Part shown: positions 1 to 10,887 of the stretch, piece by piece
Layout: each line of letters opens with the position of its first letter
Position numbering within the stretch: the first letter of the stretch is position 1
DNA from: Actinernus sp. WN-2022
Taxonomy: Eukaryota; Cnidaria; Anthozoa; Actiniaria; Actinernidae
NCBI GenBank assembly: GCA_030867875.1
Contig: JAOWCC010001589.1
Span: 142,139,745 to 142,203,744, forward strand
Reading direction: 5' to 3'
DNA: 64,000 bases
Made by a program: the position numbers and the translations under genes
Notes under the pieces: generated by a model
The model's input: only the letters and a program-made list of their open reading frames with translations
Database searches by the model: none
Told to the model about the DNA's origin: nothing

Positions 1-492
1 TCTTGTTGTTAAGTAGACGTGGATGATTATAAGTAAAATCCTTCGACAGCTTGTACCGTTTCCGCTAGGTCAATATCCTCGCTGGAACGAAATAACTTGA
101 TCTCAATACTCTCTGATCCAACTTACGGTAAATTTAAATCTCTGACAGTTTTTAAGAGACTCATAATATTGGTCTTGAAGTGCCTTCACCCAAAATAAGA
201 TGTTCTTCTCGGATGTTTTAAATGCAGCACAGCGAGCCAATGGCTTATAGATTCCAATATCTATTTCTTCGAATTTTAGCTTTCTGGATCCTGTCGTCGT
301 CGTACGTGTCGTATATAAAAGCACTGGCCATCTGGGTAAAAAACGCGGTCCTTCGGCTCCGACAGTAGCGCCAGTTGCAATATCCTGAGCCTGTTGGAAG
401 GCATGAGTGAAGTTAAATAAAACATTAAACTGGCTTACATTTGAGAGATGAGACTCCAAGTTACAGAGAAAGTTGCTCGCGGATTCCGCCAT
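1..492 (-). pseudogene. LINE ORF1 N-terminal fragment (copy A)
   Basis: Minus-strand reading starts with an ATG at 492 in the context AAGATGGCG and is open for 129 codons to a stop at 103. The final half (FEEIDIGIY, KNILFWVKALQDQYY) matches the start of the SGNH-type LINE ORF1 at 3112-4540 and the plus-strand copy at 12049-15190, so this is the N-terminal part of the same ORF1 family. After the stop the similarity goes on in another frame to position 1 and then leaves the window, so the copy is frameshifted as well as cut by the window edge. The same frameshift is present in the 12-15 kb copy. I do not recognise the function of this N-terminal region. It is a transposon protein, not a host gene, on the evidence of its copies. 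Confidence 0.6.
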
Positions 493-690
493 CTTGCTTT
501 ACTGTATTAAATTATGTAAATAAATTAACCTGGCGATTGTTGCGTGACCAGCACAGTGCGATCTGATTGGTGTGAATTTGACCTTTAACGCATGCGCTGA
601 ACGCTTGCTACACGGAATATAAAAAAAATAACGACTTGCATTTTAAGACTCGGTGCTGCCACAGGCAGCCCGAGTAATAACTTCGCTAAA
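493..690 (-). repeat. Fragment of the 0.95-kb repeat R with hairpin
   Basis: The reverse complement of this stretch matches the 3' part of the R repeats at 4651-5599 and 10888-11845 (in the latter about 11540-11736). It contains a strong stem-loop at 648-675 with 12 paired bases, a TGT loop (complement here) and one bulged A. It lies immediately upstream of the ORF1 ATG of copy A on the minus strand and abuts the broken RT of the next LINE, so it is a junction between two elements. Confidence 0.75.
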
Positions 691-1625
691 GCGCGGATAA
701 GTTTATCTTTCCCGCATTTGAGCATTTCATTACGGATTCTGTCGATACTTGGTGCTTTTTTTTTCTTAATCTTTTTAATAGCCTTTCTAATTTCCTCAAC
801 TGAAATCTCTGAATCTATGGTAGTATTTAGTGAATCAGACACAATTCCAACTTTTGCATCCATTGCAACCGCCAGTTGTTCAGACGAGAGATTTTCTTCA
901 TCAACCGATGAATGAAGATTGCTAAAGTGTGTAAAAAGTTGATTCACCGGAATTGGTTGATTGTCCCTCTTTTCATTGTTTTTATTAAGAGATTTTAATG
1001 TCGACCAGAAGCGTTTCGGGTCTTTCTCGTCTATTAGAGTGTTAATTTCATCATTGTAAAATTGTTTTTTCTTTTTCTTTAATAATGATTTGTATGCTTT
1101 ATTAGCTTCATTATACTTTTGTCGTAAATAAATATTTAGTGGAGCTTTATGAAGTTTGTTTGAGAATTGTTTGTGCAGCCGGCGCAATGTATTACATTCA
1201 TTATCGAACCACTTTTGAGAGCCTGAATGCTTTTTCACTCCTTTTGAGAGTCGTAGGGAGGTTTTTGCGGCTGATTCAATGATGCTATTAAATTTAGACA
1301 CTGCATGATTTACGTCATCTGAGTTGCTTTGAAAAACGGTGTCGATAAATTGGTTTATCAAATGACTTGTTTCCGGAGAATTAAGAGCATTACTGAATTT
1401 TGTATTTGAATCTTCTTTCCATAAGAATTGTAACGGAAGTGGGTTCAGGTTCGCATCATCTGAACATTTGCTTTTGGTAGGGGGCGTAATGTTAAGCCAA
1501 GCTACAAGTTGTGAGTGATCCGATAATGTTGAAGGTTTTTTAACAATGAAACTGTCAAACGACTTATACAGATTTTGACTGGTGATGATATAATCTACAG
1601 TACTAAATCCGCCCTTGGTGACCAT
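686..1625 (-). pseudogene. LINE ORF2, end of endonuclease and N-terminal RT region
   Basis: The reading begins in the last part of the endonuclease domain: VDYIITS and LSDHSQLV match the catalytic S-D-H end of the APE-like endonuclease. About 200 residues of a Lys-rich linker follow, then the RT start (EIRKAIKKIKKKKAP, RNEMLKCG). The reading continues into repeat R after about 686 and the last residues to 585 are not LINE sequence. The endonuclease start is in a different frame at 1603-2358, so a frameshift lies near 1605-1625. RT motifs carrying the catalytic aspartates are missing. Confidence 0.75.
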
Positions 1626-2358
1626 TGAAAGTAATTCGACCTAGTGAATCTCCTTTTGTTCGTCCGTTGAGAATGCGCAAATCTAATGCCTTGCACATTT
1701 CTATTAAAGATTTTCCGTTCGCATTGACTTGACCATCTAAGTTTCTCCTCGGGGGCACGTTTAAATCTGAAGGAAGAAAATCCACGGTGACGTGATTTGA
1801 TTTGTCATCCTCAATATAATCGTATAAATTCCCTATACGAGCATTCAAATCTCCTGCTAAAATGACCTTTCCCTTACTGTGAAAGAAGTTGATATCATTA
1901 GTTAAATCGGAAAAGATATCAGGATTAAAATACGGATAATCATAAGGAGGTATATAACACGAACATAGGTATATATCCTCTCCAGTTTTGAAGAAATCTT
2001 TATCTAATCTGCTCCAAATGAATTCTGGTGAGCTTCTTATGAAATGTACGCCTTTTCGCAAGTGGGATGCAACTGCAAGCAGGACTCCCCCAGAGAACCT
2101 CCCCGATCGCTTATGATTTAGTTTCCTCGGGTGATTTATAGAAATGATATCAAAACCTGGAATATCTAGAATATCAAGAGCTTCATGGCCCCAAATTTCC
2201 GAAAGAATCAATAAATCAATATTTTTTATATTATTTAAAAAATCACTATGTGATAACTTATTTTCAAAAACAGAACGATTTCCAAGTCCATTGATATTCC
2301 AACAGCTTAGTTTTAGAAGATGAGGTAAGGCCTGAAAAACATCCTTACTATAACACAT
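1603..2358 (-). pseudogene. LINE ORF2 endonuclease domain (APE type)
   Basis: Encodes most of an exonuclease-endonuclease-phosphatase fold: CWNINGL (Asn), ILSEIWG (catalytic Glu), LAGDLNARIG (Asp and Asn) in the standard order. In LINEs this domain nicks the target DNA for target-primed reverse transcription. The start used here is an ATG at 2358, but the true ORF2 may begin upstream. The frame closes at 1603 just before the S-D-H motif, which continues in the other frame, so the domain is split by a frameshift. It sits about 70 bases after the ORF1 stop at 2427. Confidence 0.8.
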
Positions 2359-2426
2359 AAAATATAGAAATTATATATGGCTACTCAAACAAATTAGGAA
2401 GAACGGAAGAGATACCTCTGACATGA

Positions 2427-4452
2427 CTAGGTCTGCCTGAGCATGTCGTAAATCTTGAAAAGCTTCATAATGATGTTCGGATCGGGGAGGGCTGTACTGT
2501 CAATACAACCCCCCTCCACCTCTTTGTGAGGTGGGCCTTTGCTCAACATTGGTGTATTGGGCGGACGTTGGACAGGCTCGCTGGTTGAACCTCCCAAAAC
2601 TCTAGGAACGCTGCTGGCAATCTCAGCATAACTCTGTCCACTTATGTTTGGTCCCCGAGTATACTGCATGGGCTGGTGTTGGACAGGGGGTGCCAGCTGT
2701 GGCGTAAAGTTGAGTTGGTGTCCAGACCGTGGACTCCCGAGGTCTGCTCGTGAGTGATGTGGACGATCTTGTGATCTAATCATATTAATAGGTCGTGGAT
2801 TTCTGTTTCCGGTTCTGTTGTAGATAATATCCTTAAAGTTCCTTACTATTTCTCCCACACATCTTCTCTTCAGGTGTTTATGATCGTACAGCATATCCTC
2901 CGAGATGTTGTCATGGTGAATGAAGTGAACATTTGGAGGCACAGACAATGAACACAGTCTAGCGTTCATCTGGCATCGCAGTGTCTCCAAATGATCCCCA
3001 CGCTTGATTAGAGTAGAGATGAGGACTCTGCTCCTCGGGTACTTGGTAGCCGTGAGGTTGATCAGATCCTCATACTGGAAAATGCATTCTGGTATTGAGC
3101 CATGCTCTAGATCATTGGTGCCGGTGTGTATCAGAATGACGCTTGGGTTTGTAAACTGATTTTGATGAGTTTACAGAGTCTATAGCAGAAGCAATAGTAG
3201 GGGTGAAATGGTGTAGAATTTCCTTGTCGCGGCTAAGCCGTTTCAGCTCAATATATTTGGCGTTTGAATCAGCGAGGAACACAATATCATTATTGGGCAC
3301 CCTAACAGAAGATTGAGAAATGGGTTTCCTGGGGCCCTGAGCGGCAGGCGCATGAGTGTTTTGTGGTTCAACCACAGAAGGATCTCTGTCAGACTGAGTA
3401 CTCAGGGTACTAGTGTCGAGAGCCACATACTGATTAGTATGCACTGGGATATCCATTGTGATATCCGTTTGCGCTTCACACTGCCCTGATGTTTCAGATT
3501 CAGTTCCGTTACATTGTTGTGTTTGATCATGCATCATTACAGTTTTGATAGTAGATTTATTTACTTTCTTCAAGTTTTGCATATCTGTTTTCAGCCTCTT
3601 AACTTCCTCTTTTAAAGCTTGATTTTCGACCTCGAGATCAATGAACCGTGAAGCCAATGATTGGGTCTCTACTTTGTGGTTGTTTTCTTGTTGTACGAGT
3701 TTATCCTCAATACGGCTTACGCTGTTTATGTTAACTCCCTGTCGCTGTTGTGAGATAGTAAAGTCGTTCCGCATTTCTGTTAATTCTGCTTCGAGGTTGC
3801 ACATAGTCATACGTAGTTCGGAAAGAGATTTCAAATTGCGGGGTGACAGGCCTCTAATGGAATCCAACGAATTTCTTCGTTTCCGGCTGGCTTTCGGTGT
3901 TTCAGGAGCGTGGGCTTGAGAAACAAATGGTTCCTGGGCTTTATTTTCGGTTAAAACATTCGTCTCCAGCGGCTTGACTTTGTCACATGCGACTTTCTGT
4001 GCCTTTTTAGCCTTTGAAGCTGTATACATTGCCTTGAGGTTATGTATGACGTCTTTGTTGACGTTTGCTGCCGCTTCGTTTGTGTCTTCATCTTTCAGCA
4101 GAAGGTTTACTCTCTCTCTGAGACTTTCGAATTCTGACTTGGTCCATAAGTCATATCCAATACCTTGGCACATAATAACTCCCGTCGTTAAGTAAACATG
4201 GATTGTAAATAGGAGTAGATCATTTCTAATTGTTAACGGCGATTCTTCGTCCCCAGAGTCATCCACCACGTGGCTGGGTTGTTGACTATAACATAGCTTT
4301 AATTCAATGCTATCGAATGTGTCCTCTTTCCCATTTACATGATCAATCCACTTGACGGTATACTCGTTGCTAACTTCTAGTGTTTCAAAGTATCGGTCCT
4401 GAAAAGCCTTGACCCAGAACAGAATATTCTCTTGTGAAGTTTTGAACGCCAC
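2427..4452 (-). pseudogene. LINE ORF1 with coiled coil and SGNH hydrolase domain
   Basis: ORF1 is read in two frames. The first (4452-3112, 446 codons) holds a conserved N-terminal module, a basic patch (SRKRRNSLDSIRG), a coiled coil of about 90 residues (LEVENQALKEEVKRLK) and SGNH block I (VFLADSNAKY). Near 3160 the frame shifts; the next frame has HTGTNDL (block III, Gly and Asn-Asp) and, up to 2427, a C-terminal block with Asp and His (LYDHKHL). SGNH/GDSL-type esterase domains are known in ORF1 of several CR1-like LINEs and are thought to act on lipids or to bind membranes; that role here is inference. Similarity continues upstream of 4452 to about 4540 through an in-frame stop at about 4470. 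The coding potential is broken by that stop and by one frameshift. Confidence 0.75.
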
Positions 4453-4650
4453 GCAATGTGCCGATGGTTTTTAGAGATCCAACGCAATTTCTTCGAAAAT
4501 TAGCTTTTTCTGTTTTCCTGTCTTTTCCAAAAATGGCTTTAAAGGATATTTGTCACGTATTTCTTCCATTTCTCCTAAAATGGTTCTAAGAGAGCCTCGA
4601 AAAGGGGAGATATCTAATACATGTTATACAGACACAAGATCCATGACCGG

Positions 4651-5599
4651 TGTGGCAAGTTTACAGCCGAATAGAGGTAAGTTTGATTGCTTTTTCGTTT
4701 TCTCTGATCACTTTAGCCGATCTGTTATGCCGGCTACCACTGTTCAAGGAAGCATTCATTAAGGCCATGAATCTTTCAGTGAGCACTCTAGAGGCCGACA
4801 GTGTGCTTTTATGTCACTTTCAGCTTTGCTATTCAATCTTGAACACCCATTCTGAGTCAACGTGAGCCACTGCTGTCGCATATAAAAATCCCTTCCCCAC
4901 ATAGCATATTTTGTGTTTTTATTGTCATAAAGGGCATTTTCGGTTATGTTAACAATAATACCCATTGACTAAAACCTAAATAATTACTCTATATCGACAT
5001 TCGGCCAGTCTATTATTGCAAATTTCCAGTATATTGCTTGAATATAGGTGTCGCAAACACAAAATTCAGAAAGAAAAAGTGAAAATAAACGCTACCGTGA
5101 TCAACTTTACCCTCAGTTCGTGTTTATATTGCAGGTACGGACCTTACAAATGAACAGAAGGGTCAATATTTGACACCTTGTCAATTGTTTTTGAGTACTG
5201 TGTTGATATCTGGTTGTCGCATACATTTGAGTCATTTACGTTACCATACACTATATTTTGTGAAAAAAGTATCTTGGAAGGGCTATCCACGAAGCGTATA
5301 AGTTATTACTCGGGCTGCCTGTGACAGCACCGAGTCTTAAAATGCAAGTCGTTATTATTATTTTTTTTATTCCGTGTAGCAAGCGTTCAGCGCATGCGTT
5401 AAAGGTCAAATTCACACCAATCAGATCGCACTGTGCTGGTCACGCAACAATCGCCAGGTTAATTTATTTACATAATTTAATACAGTAAAGCACTTATTTT
5501 GGGGTCATGGCTCAAAATACTTAATTCACCTTCGACAGGATATAGTGATTACACGGATTCGTGTTACATTTAATAATTAACTAGTATAGAGTTTTATGA
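4651..5599 (+). repeat. Repeat R, copy B (0.95 kb)
   Basis: Almost identical to 10888-11845 over the whole length; the main difference is the length of an ATT/T-rich tract. Both copies start at TGTGGCAAG and end at TTTTATGA. It holds a TATA-like box (about 4880, CATATAAAAATCCC) and a 12-bp stem-loop at 5308-5335. R lies directly 5' of LINE ORF1 in two places, which suggests a promoter/5'UTR-like part of that family. Here the sequence following it is a protease fragment instead. Confidence 0.85.
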
Positions 5600-5764
5600 C
5601 AACAAAGTAATGGAAGTGATTGTGGTGTGTTTGCTATCGCCACAGCAACATGCCTTACTTTTGGAGAGGACCCCACTCATATGACAATTGATGTTTCAAG
5701 AATGCGACCACATTTGGCAACATGTCTTAGAAATGGGAAAATTGACATGTTTCCACATTTTTAG
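5600..5764 (+). pseudogene. Ulp1/SENP-like cysteine protease, C-terminal fragment
   Basis: A 55-codon plus-strand frame opens at the edge of repeat R and ends in TAG at 5762-5764. It begins QQSNGSDCGVFAIATAT and continues with FGEDP and RMRPHL. The DCGVFA stretch carries the catalytic cysteine of the C48 (Ulp1) protease family, and its distance from the end fits the family C terminus. Catalytic His and Asp would lie upstream and are cut off by repeat R. Such Ulp1-like proteins are often part of DNA transposons in animals; whether this one was a host or transposon gene cannot be told. The fragment is too short to work. Confidence 0.6.
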
Positions 5765-6044
5765 TAATATCATCACAGAAACAAAATTTCACATCCCTGA
5801 AATGCTATGAGTTGTACCATATATTACGCATATTTTTTTTTGCTTGGTTAATGACATGGATTTTTGATCAATCAGACCTCCTGGTAAAATTCAGAGTAAT
5901 AGTCAACAATATATTAGAGCAAAACAAAGTGAAATATGTAGTTAATTGGTACACAGCTTTTTAGAAACCACTCTACAAAATAGATGTCCCAGTCAAATTT
6001 GCATATAAGCTGTCTGCTACCAAAGCCTACAGCTTCCAGTCCAT
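5765..6044. other. AT-rich sequence, no feature seen
   Basis: No credible coding frame, repeat or RNA gene was seen in this stretch between the protease fragment and the MITE. Confidence 0.5.
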
Positions 6045-6265
6045 TCTCGTTCCCAGAGCCCCTCGGTCTTGCTGACTGTCGGAGGCTCTGGTACCAGACG
6101 ATTCTCCAAATATGGAAGTCCTAGGTTCTAGGACTTCCTTTTATGCTCATTTGCATTGTTTTTCAAAATGGCGGACAAAAATATTGGCCAATCAGAACCG
6201 ACACAAATCGTCTGGTACCAGAGCCTCCGACCGTTAGCTAAAATGGAGGAGCTCTGGGAACGAGA
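6045..6265. mobile_element. Fold-back MITE
   Basis: Terminal inverted repeats: TCTCGTTCCCAGAGC at the left and its reverse complement at 6250-6265, plus a second, longer inverted pair around 6090-6112 and 6206-6231 (GGAGGCTCTGGTACCAGACGATT type, here split). No coding capacity. No clear target duplication was identified. Confidence 0.75.
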
Positions 6266-6814
6266 TTGCTTCCAATCAGATTGAGTGACTGTGGAAACAA
6301 GAAAAATATTATGGATACTGTTCTGTTGCTAGTCATCATGATACATTTACTGCAATAAAACAACTCATTCAGATAACCGAGTAAATTGTCTTTAATGAAA
6401 TAATTTTATAAACTATGTCAGTCACTTGCAGAGGAATGGTAAGTGGACATAACACACCTGAAATAAATAATTAAGAACTCAGATGTGTTTTTGTATATCT
6501 TTCAAACATTTTGAGATAAAATATGGCTTTTCAGCCTATCATATAGATTTTGAGCAAACTAAGTATAATGGTGTTTGCATTTCAAAGTAAAACAGCTAAA
6601 ACTCTATTTGTAAGAATCTTTTCACTACAACAGAGAAAAATGATATTGGCATTGCTTAATTTGGATTTTCTAGCAAAATAAACAACATCAAAACAATTGT
6701 TAGCTCAAAATACTCAGGTAGCCCCAGTTGAAGATGTCGCACTATAAAACTAAGCACTTTTTTTTTCAACTCACAGTTAGTTCCATATCAGAAATGCCCC
6801 CTATTCCTATGTGT
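6266..6814. other. AT-rich sequence, no feature seen
   Basis: No credible gene or repeat was recognised. It may belong to the 3' part of the ISL2EU-type element whose transposase ends at 6955. Confidence 0.4.
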
Positions 6815-6943
6815 GGGGGCTTGTTTACATGAGGCAGGCTAGCTGGGCCAGCTCTGTACTGGTTGAAATGTACAAAACTTTGTAAAATTTATTTGACTAG
6901 GAGAATCTAAGCAGGACTAGGCTTCCTCATGTAAACAAGCTCC
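6815..6943. mobile_element. Small fold-back MITE (about 130 bp)
   Basis: Inverted ends GCTTGTTTACATGAGG (left) and CCTCATGTAAACAAGC (right) enclose about 90 bases without coding capacity. It lies 11 bases beyond the transposase stop codon, so it could instead be part of that element's end. Confidence 0.6.
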
Positions 6944-6954
6944 AAGTCCATACA

Positions 6955-7553
6955 CTAGTCAAAAGGAATTATTGGTGGACAGAAATTTACAAGAGCAGAG
7001 CAAACCCTAATCATACGGTCAATCATTGGGATTTGAGAGTCGGGTGGTCCATCAGGGTTACATGCCAGGAAGTCTGTTGGTAAGATGCTTTGCAGGATGG
7101 TATATTTTCTTCGCAATAGACCAATCACTCTTTCCACATGGATGCGTACATTAGCTATCCCTCTAGTACGTTCTACATCGACTGGGTCCAGTTGAGTCTT
7201 CCCTTTGGTGAATGCAGGCATGACAAGTCTAGCCTGCTGGAGTCCCACACTTTCAGTTATTGTGAACCCCCTGTCTGCCATTACCATATCTCCCGGCAAG
7301 AGTTGATCTAAAAAACCACAATTTTCTGTAAGGAACTTGTCAGAGGTCCTTCCTCCCCAAGCCTCAGAGACATAGCAAACACTTCCTTGAGGGGTGATAC
7401 CAATCAGGACTTTGATAGTGTTGTGGTGTTTGTAGTTGGAAAATGTTTGAGCCCTTGCCAAAAGATTTGATGGTCTGTTAATAAAGACCTCAAAACAGTC
7501 AATCACAACTGTCACTTTCTTTCCAAAGGAATACTGGAAACACATAGGCATTG
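6955..7553 (-). pseudogene. ISL2EU-type transposase, DDE catalytic half
   Basis: The minus-strand frame of about 199 codons encodes the DDE_Tnp_4-type catalytic domain: first Asp in VIDCFEVF, second Asp in MADRGF, Glu in [13 protein letters not shown], and it ends in FCPPIIPFD followed by a stop. The N-terminal half of the same protein is at 9729-10719 on the same strand; a LINE at 7557-9725 separates them. At the junction the codons read ...LW / A / TMPMC, so the original gene frame is recoverable if the insert is removed. All three catalytic residues are present, so the gene was probably intact before the insertion. Confidence 0.85.
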
Positions 7554-7556
7554 TTG

Positions 7557-9320
7557 GAAATTACTTGGAAACTAATTGGTACTCTTATTAAACGTAAAAC
7601 AAAAGGACAGTCCTTACCCATTAGAATTGTTCATAATAATAAAACTGTGACCCAACAAGCTGATATTGCAGAACATTTCAATCACTACTTTGTTAATATT
7701 GGTCCAACTTTAGCAAGCAAGATTATAAATAACGATTTCGTAAATCCCACACAATATATAAACAATTCTCCATCCTCTAGTTTTATTCTATCGCCTGTGT
7801 CTGAAGCCGAAGTTTTAACACAATTTGCTACACTAAATGAAAATAAAGCATATATAAATATTCCAAATAAATTTATTAAACTGGCAAGTGAACCATTATC
7901 TGTTCCTTTTACAAAAATCTTCAATGAATCAATTCTAACAGGGACTGTACCAAATATTTTTAAAATCTCGAGAGTAACCCCTATATTCAAAAGTGGCTGT
8001 GCAACAGAATTAGGTAATTATAGACCTATAGCAATTATTTCATCATTCAGTAAAGTTCTGGAAAAAATGGTATATGACCAACTGATGTCCTTCCTTGAAA
8101 AATATAATATACTATTTAATTATCAGTTTGGCTTTAGGAAAGGCTACTCTACAGAATATGCAATACTTGAAACTATAGAAAACCTGAAGACGGCTATAGA
8201 TGAAAACAAAATAACTTGTGGTATATTCCTAGATTTTTCGAAGGCATTTGATACGATTAACCATGATATTTTATTGGCAAAAATGTATAAATATGGCATT
8301 CGTGGTTTACCACATAATTGGTTCTCAAGCTATTTAACAGATCGTAAACAATATGTTAAAATTGATAATACAGAATCTAGTCTAAGAAACATAACCTGTG
8401 GCATTCCACAGGGATCAACTTTAGGCCCTTTACTTTTTTTATTGTACATAAATGATCTTCCAAACTCCTCTCAAAAACTCCTTTTCAGAATATTCGCTGA
8501 TGATACAAATATTTTATATTCTTCAAATAACTCTGAAGAACTAGAAAGAGTTATTAATGAAGAGCTTGCTAATGTTTTAAAATATTGTGCAGCAAACAAA
8601 TTATCGATTAATTTAAAAAAAACAAATTATATGTTGATAACCTCCCCTAAGAAGAACCCTAATATAAGAATAACTGCTTGCAATATTGAGCAAAAAACAT
8701 ATATTAAATATCTTGGGGTTTTTATTGACGAACACTTACGATGGGACACTCAAATTACACATGTTAATAATAAAATTGCCAAAAATATTGGAATTATTTG
8801 TAAGCTAAGATACCATATTTCTATTACTATTCTAAAGCAACTTTATTATACTCTTATCTATTCGTATTTGAGTTATGGCCTAATGACCTGGGGTACTGCT
8901 GTTAAGACTAGACTAAGTAAAATTAAAACAAAGCAAAATAAATGTGTTCGCTGCATTTTCTTTGCTAGCAAATTTGAAAATGCCACCCCATATTATAGAA
9001 TTTTGCAAATTCTAAAACTTGACAATGCCTTTAATCTGAAAATCTCCACTCTTGTTCACAAAATAAAATATGTTAAAATAGGTGTACCACCTGTTTTTTT
9101 CGACTTAGTCCCCTCTGCAACTGATATTCATAATTATAATACTAGATATGCTACTAACCAAAACTTATACAGACCAGCTTCCAGAACTAATTATGGTCTA
9201 TCGAGATTTAAATCTCTTGCATCACGATTATGGGAAAAAATACCGTTAGAAATAAAATCCCTCCCACACAATAGTTTTAAAAAACAATACAAATTATTTT
9301 TACTTGAAAACCAGGCCTAA
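7557..9320 (+). CDS. LINE reverse transcriptase (5'-truncated ORF2)
   Basis: Open for about 587 codons with no stop or frameshift. RT motifs appear in order: [17 protein letters not shown] (motif 2), [23 protein letters not shown] (motif A Asp), [17 protein letters not shown] (motif B), IFADDTNI (motif C catalytic Asp pair, about 8493-8504), then the thumb and a C-terminal region ending [14 protein letters not shown]. It is a CR1/Jockey-superfamily RT. The first residues (about TWKLIGTL) correspond to the linker between endonuclease and RT in related LINEs, so there is no genuine start codon here; the frame has lost its N terminus. It is intact enough to be a recent insertion, but cannot be mobilised by itself without an endonuclease and a promoter. 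Confidence 0.9.
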   Translation, partial: EITWKLIGTLIKRKTKGQSLPIRIVHNNKTVTQQADIAEHFNHYFVNIGPTLASKIINNDFVNPTQYINNSPSSSFILSPVSEAEVLTQFATLNENKAYINIPNKFIKLASEPLSVPFTKIFNESILTGTVPNIFKISRVTPIFKSGCATELGNYRPIAIISSFSKVLEKMVYDQLMSFLEKYNILFNYQFGFRKGYSTEYAILETIENLKTAIDENKITCGIFLDFSKAFDTINHDILLAKMYKYGIRGLPHNWFSSYLTDRKQYVKIDNTESSLRNITCGIPQGSTLGPLLFLLYINDLPNSSQKLLFRIFADDTNILYSSNNSEELERVINEELANVLKYCAANKLSINLKKTNYMLITSPKKNPNIRITACNIEQKTYIKYLGVFIDEHLRWDTQITHVNNKIAKNIGIICKLRYHISITILKQLYYTLIYSYLSYGLMTWGTAVKTRLSKIKTKQNKCVRCIFFASKFENATPYYRILQILKLDNAFNLKISTLVHKIKYVKIGVPPVFFDLVPSATDIHNYNTRYATNQNLYRPASRTNYGLSRFKSLASRLWEKIPLEIKSLPHNSFKKQYKLFLLENQA

Positions 9321-9725
9321 GTTACTGTGTAAAATTGTAAATATAGAACAATAACTAAGATCGACTTAATATATTCATACCATCTTTATTCTTTGCATAT
9401 ATATAAATATATTGTCATCATCTCCATATAATTATGTATCAATATTGTAAATAAATTCTTCTTCCTATTAGTATTAATTCTAGCCGCTTACCACCCAAGA
9501 AAATTTGTACAATAGATATTTATGTATTTTCTGTGCTCCAAATATCCTCATTTATTTTTCTTGTGATAGAGGTCAACTAGAAAGCCTATGGCTCCTTTGA
9601 CCTCTATGCACATTCTTGAAATTCAAAACTATTTTATTATTACCGTACCTCTCTTTTTCTTTCTACAATTATTTTCTTGTGTAGTTATCTTTAAAAGAAA
9701 TAGTGCAAAAAAAAATAAAACGAAC
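9321..9725 (+). other. LINE 3' untranslated region
   Basis: AT-rich sequence between the RT stop codon and the A-rich tail. No coding frame of note. Confidence 0.6.
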
Positions 9726-9728
9726 TTG

Positions 9729-10719
9729 CCCAAAGTTCATCTCTCTCAGGCCAGTAAATCATGTTCTTTAGTCTGGTGTCCATGACAACCATCCAGTGGA
9801 CAAAAATCCTCGAAATAGTTGGCAGAGAAACCATAAATCGGTGGGCAAGGTCCTGGAATGGAACGTTCAGTCTTAGTTTCATCAACACCAGCACAAATTC
9901 TTGAAATCGATCAAGGGCTTGAGTGTCACGAGAAACATGCGAGGCCACATGATCAAACACGACCATAAGAACTTCGTAAGACGGCATTCCAGTGTAGAAA
10001 CGAACTTTTTCGTCAGATTTGAAGTACTCGCGATTTGGTGCTTGATATTCACTCCTTCTGAACATATAATCAAACTCTTCTGTTTGTGTATGGGCATCCG
10101 CTGCTGAGTCAGAAGTCATAGAGTTCATTTGGTCAGACGCTGAAACAAAGTCTATGTTTGCAACATGGTCGCCATTTTCATTCAGTCTTAGCCGCTTTGC
10201 TCCTGCCTCTTCTAGCTGATCGAGAAATTCCTGGCACTCAAATCGTGCATCATGCTCTTGTTCTTTGAGGATCTCTTGCTCTCGAATTCGTTGTGCTTCG
10301 CGCTCTTGTTCTTCGAGGATCTCTTGCTCTCGAATTCGTTGTGCTTCACGCTCCTGCTCGCGGACTTGTCCTCGAAGCTTGACCCTTTCAGCTTTCCTCT
10401 CTGCAGCCCCAAGGTCTTTCTTTCGGTACTCTGTCTTCCCGAGGTTTTGGGTGGGCTTCCAGTCCTTGTTATATTTATCCCAAGGCAAGGCAGGCTTCCC
10501 CGAAATGAAATGCTTGCCACAGACTCTCTCGGTGTTCAAGATGTCTTTCGTCTCAGTATCGTCTCGACTCACCGCCAAAATCCAGGCGTTTCTTCGGTCT
10601 TGAGTGAGTTTTTTGTATTCTTCTCCTTGATTATGGACAACTGCAGGTATACGAAACAGTCCTATGCCGTCCTTATTGCTAGTTCTAGTGCTACAGCCAA
10701 CTATAATACACAAAACCAT
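9729..10719 (-). pseudogene. ISL2EU-type transposase, THAP and HTH half
   Basis: The minus-strand ATG at 10719 starts a THAP-type zinc finger (first Cys pair in MVLCIIVGC, later CGKHF for Cys and His, with a Trp between), then a highly charged Arg/Glu coiled coil with an internal tandem duplication (REAQRIREQEIL twice, about 10246-10350), then an HTH_Tnp_4-like domain (LVLMKLRLNVPFQDLAHRF, SLPTISRIF). THAP proteins bind DNA through the C2CH finger; in this transposon class it probably recognises the element ends. The frame runs to DELW at about 9729, where LINE sequence starts. The DDE half is at 6955-7553. Confidence 0.85.
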
Positions 10720-10887
10720 CTCGAGAAACTGTTATGTTTACTGCTTCGCGAGTCAGTGTTTACGCTTCGATGGACTCCAGAATGGCGGATAGCAACGGTT
10801 GTCAAGGGCTTAGGTCACGTGGGTGAAAACCAAGAATAAGCATTTTTTTTTCTATGAAAACCACATGTGCTTTTGATTTCACCTGGT
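10720..10887. other. Upstream flank of the THAP transposase
   Basis: Presumed 5' end of the ISL2EU-type element up to repeat R. No clear terminal repeat was found. Confidence 0.3.

Larger units (their letters stand above)
690..4540 (-). mobile_element. 3'-truncated LINE with SGNH-hydrolase ORF1 and EN-RT ORF2
   Basis: Reading the minus strand, ORF1 (about 4540 to 2427) is followed by ORF2 with an apurinic-type endonuclease (2358-1603 and on) and the first part of a reverse transcriptase ending near 686, where repeat R begins. The RT core and 3' end are absent. The order ORF1-EN-RT is that of a non-LTR retrotransposon of the CR1/Jockey-related group. Several frameshifts make it non-functional. 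The RT stretch matches the LINE copy at 27745-28440 (same spacing of 'PIP', 'HSS.DE' and 'RIR.EMLKCG'), so the two belong to one family. Confidence 0.8.
7557..9725 (+). mobile_element. 5'-truncated LINE inserted in the transposase gene
   Basis: Plus-strand insert between the two halves of the transposase gene. It starts within ORF2 between endonuclease and RT, so the endonuclease is absent. It has an intact RT frame, a 3'UTR of about 400 bp and an A-rich tail near 9706-9722. A TTG trinucleotide is present at both edges (7554-7556 and 9726-9728), either a very short target duplication or microhomology. 5' truncation is the usual result of incomplete target-primed reverse transcription. Confidence 0.85.
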
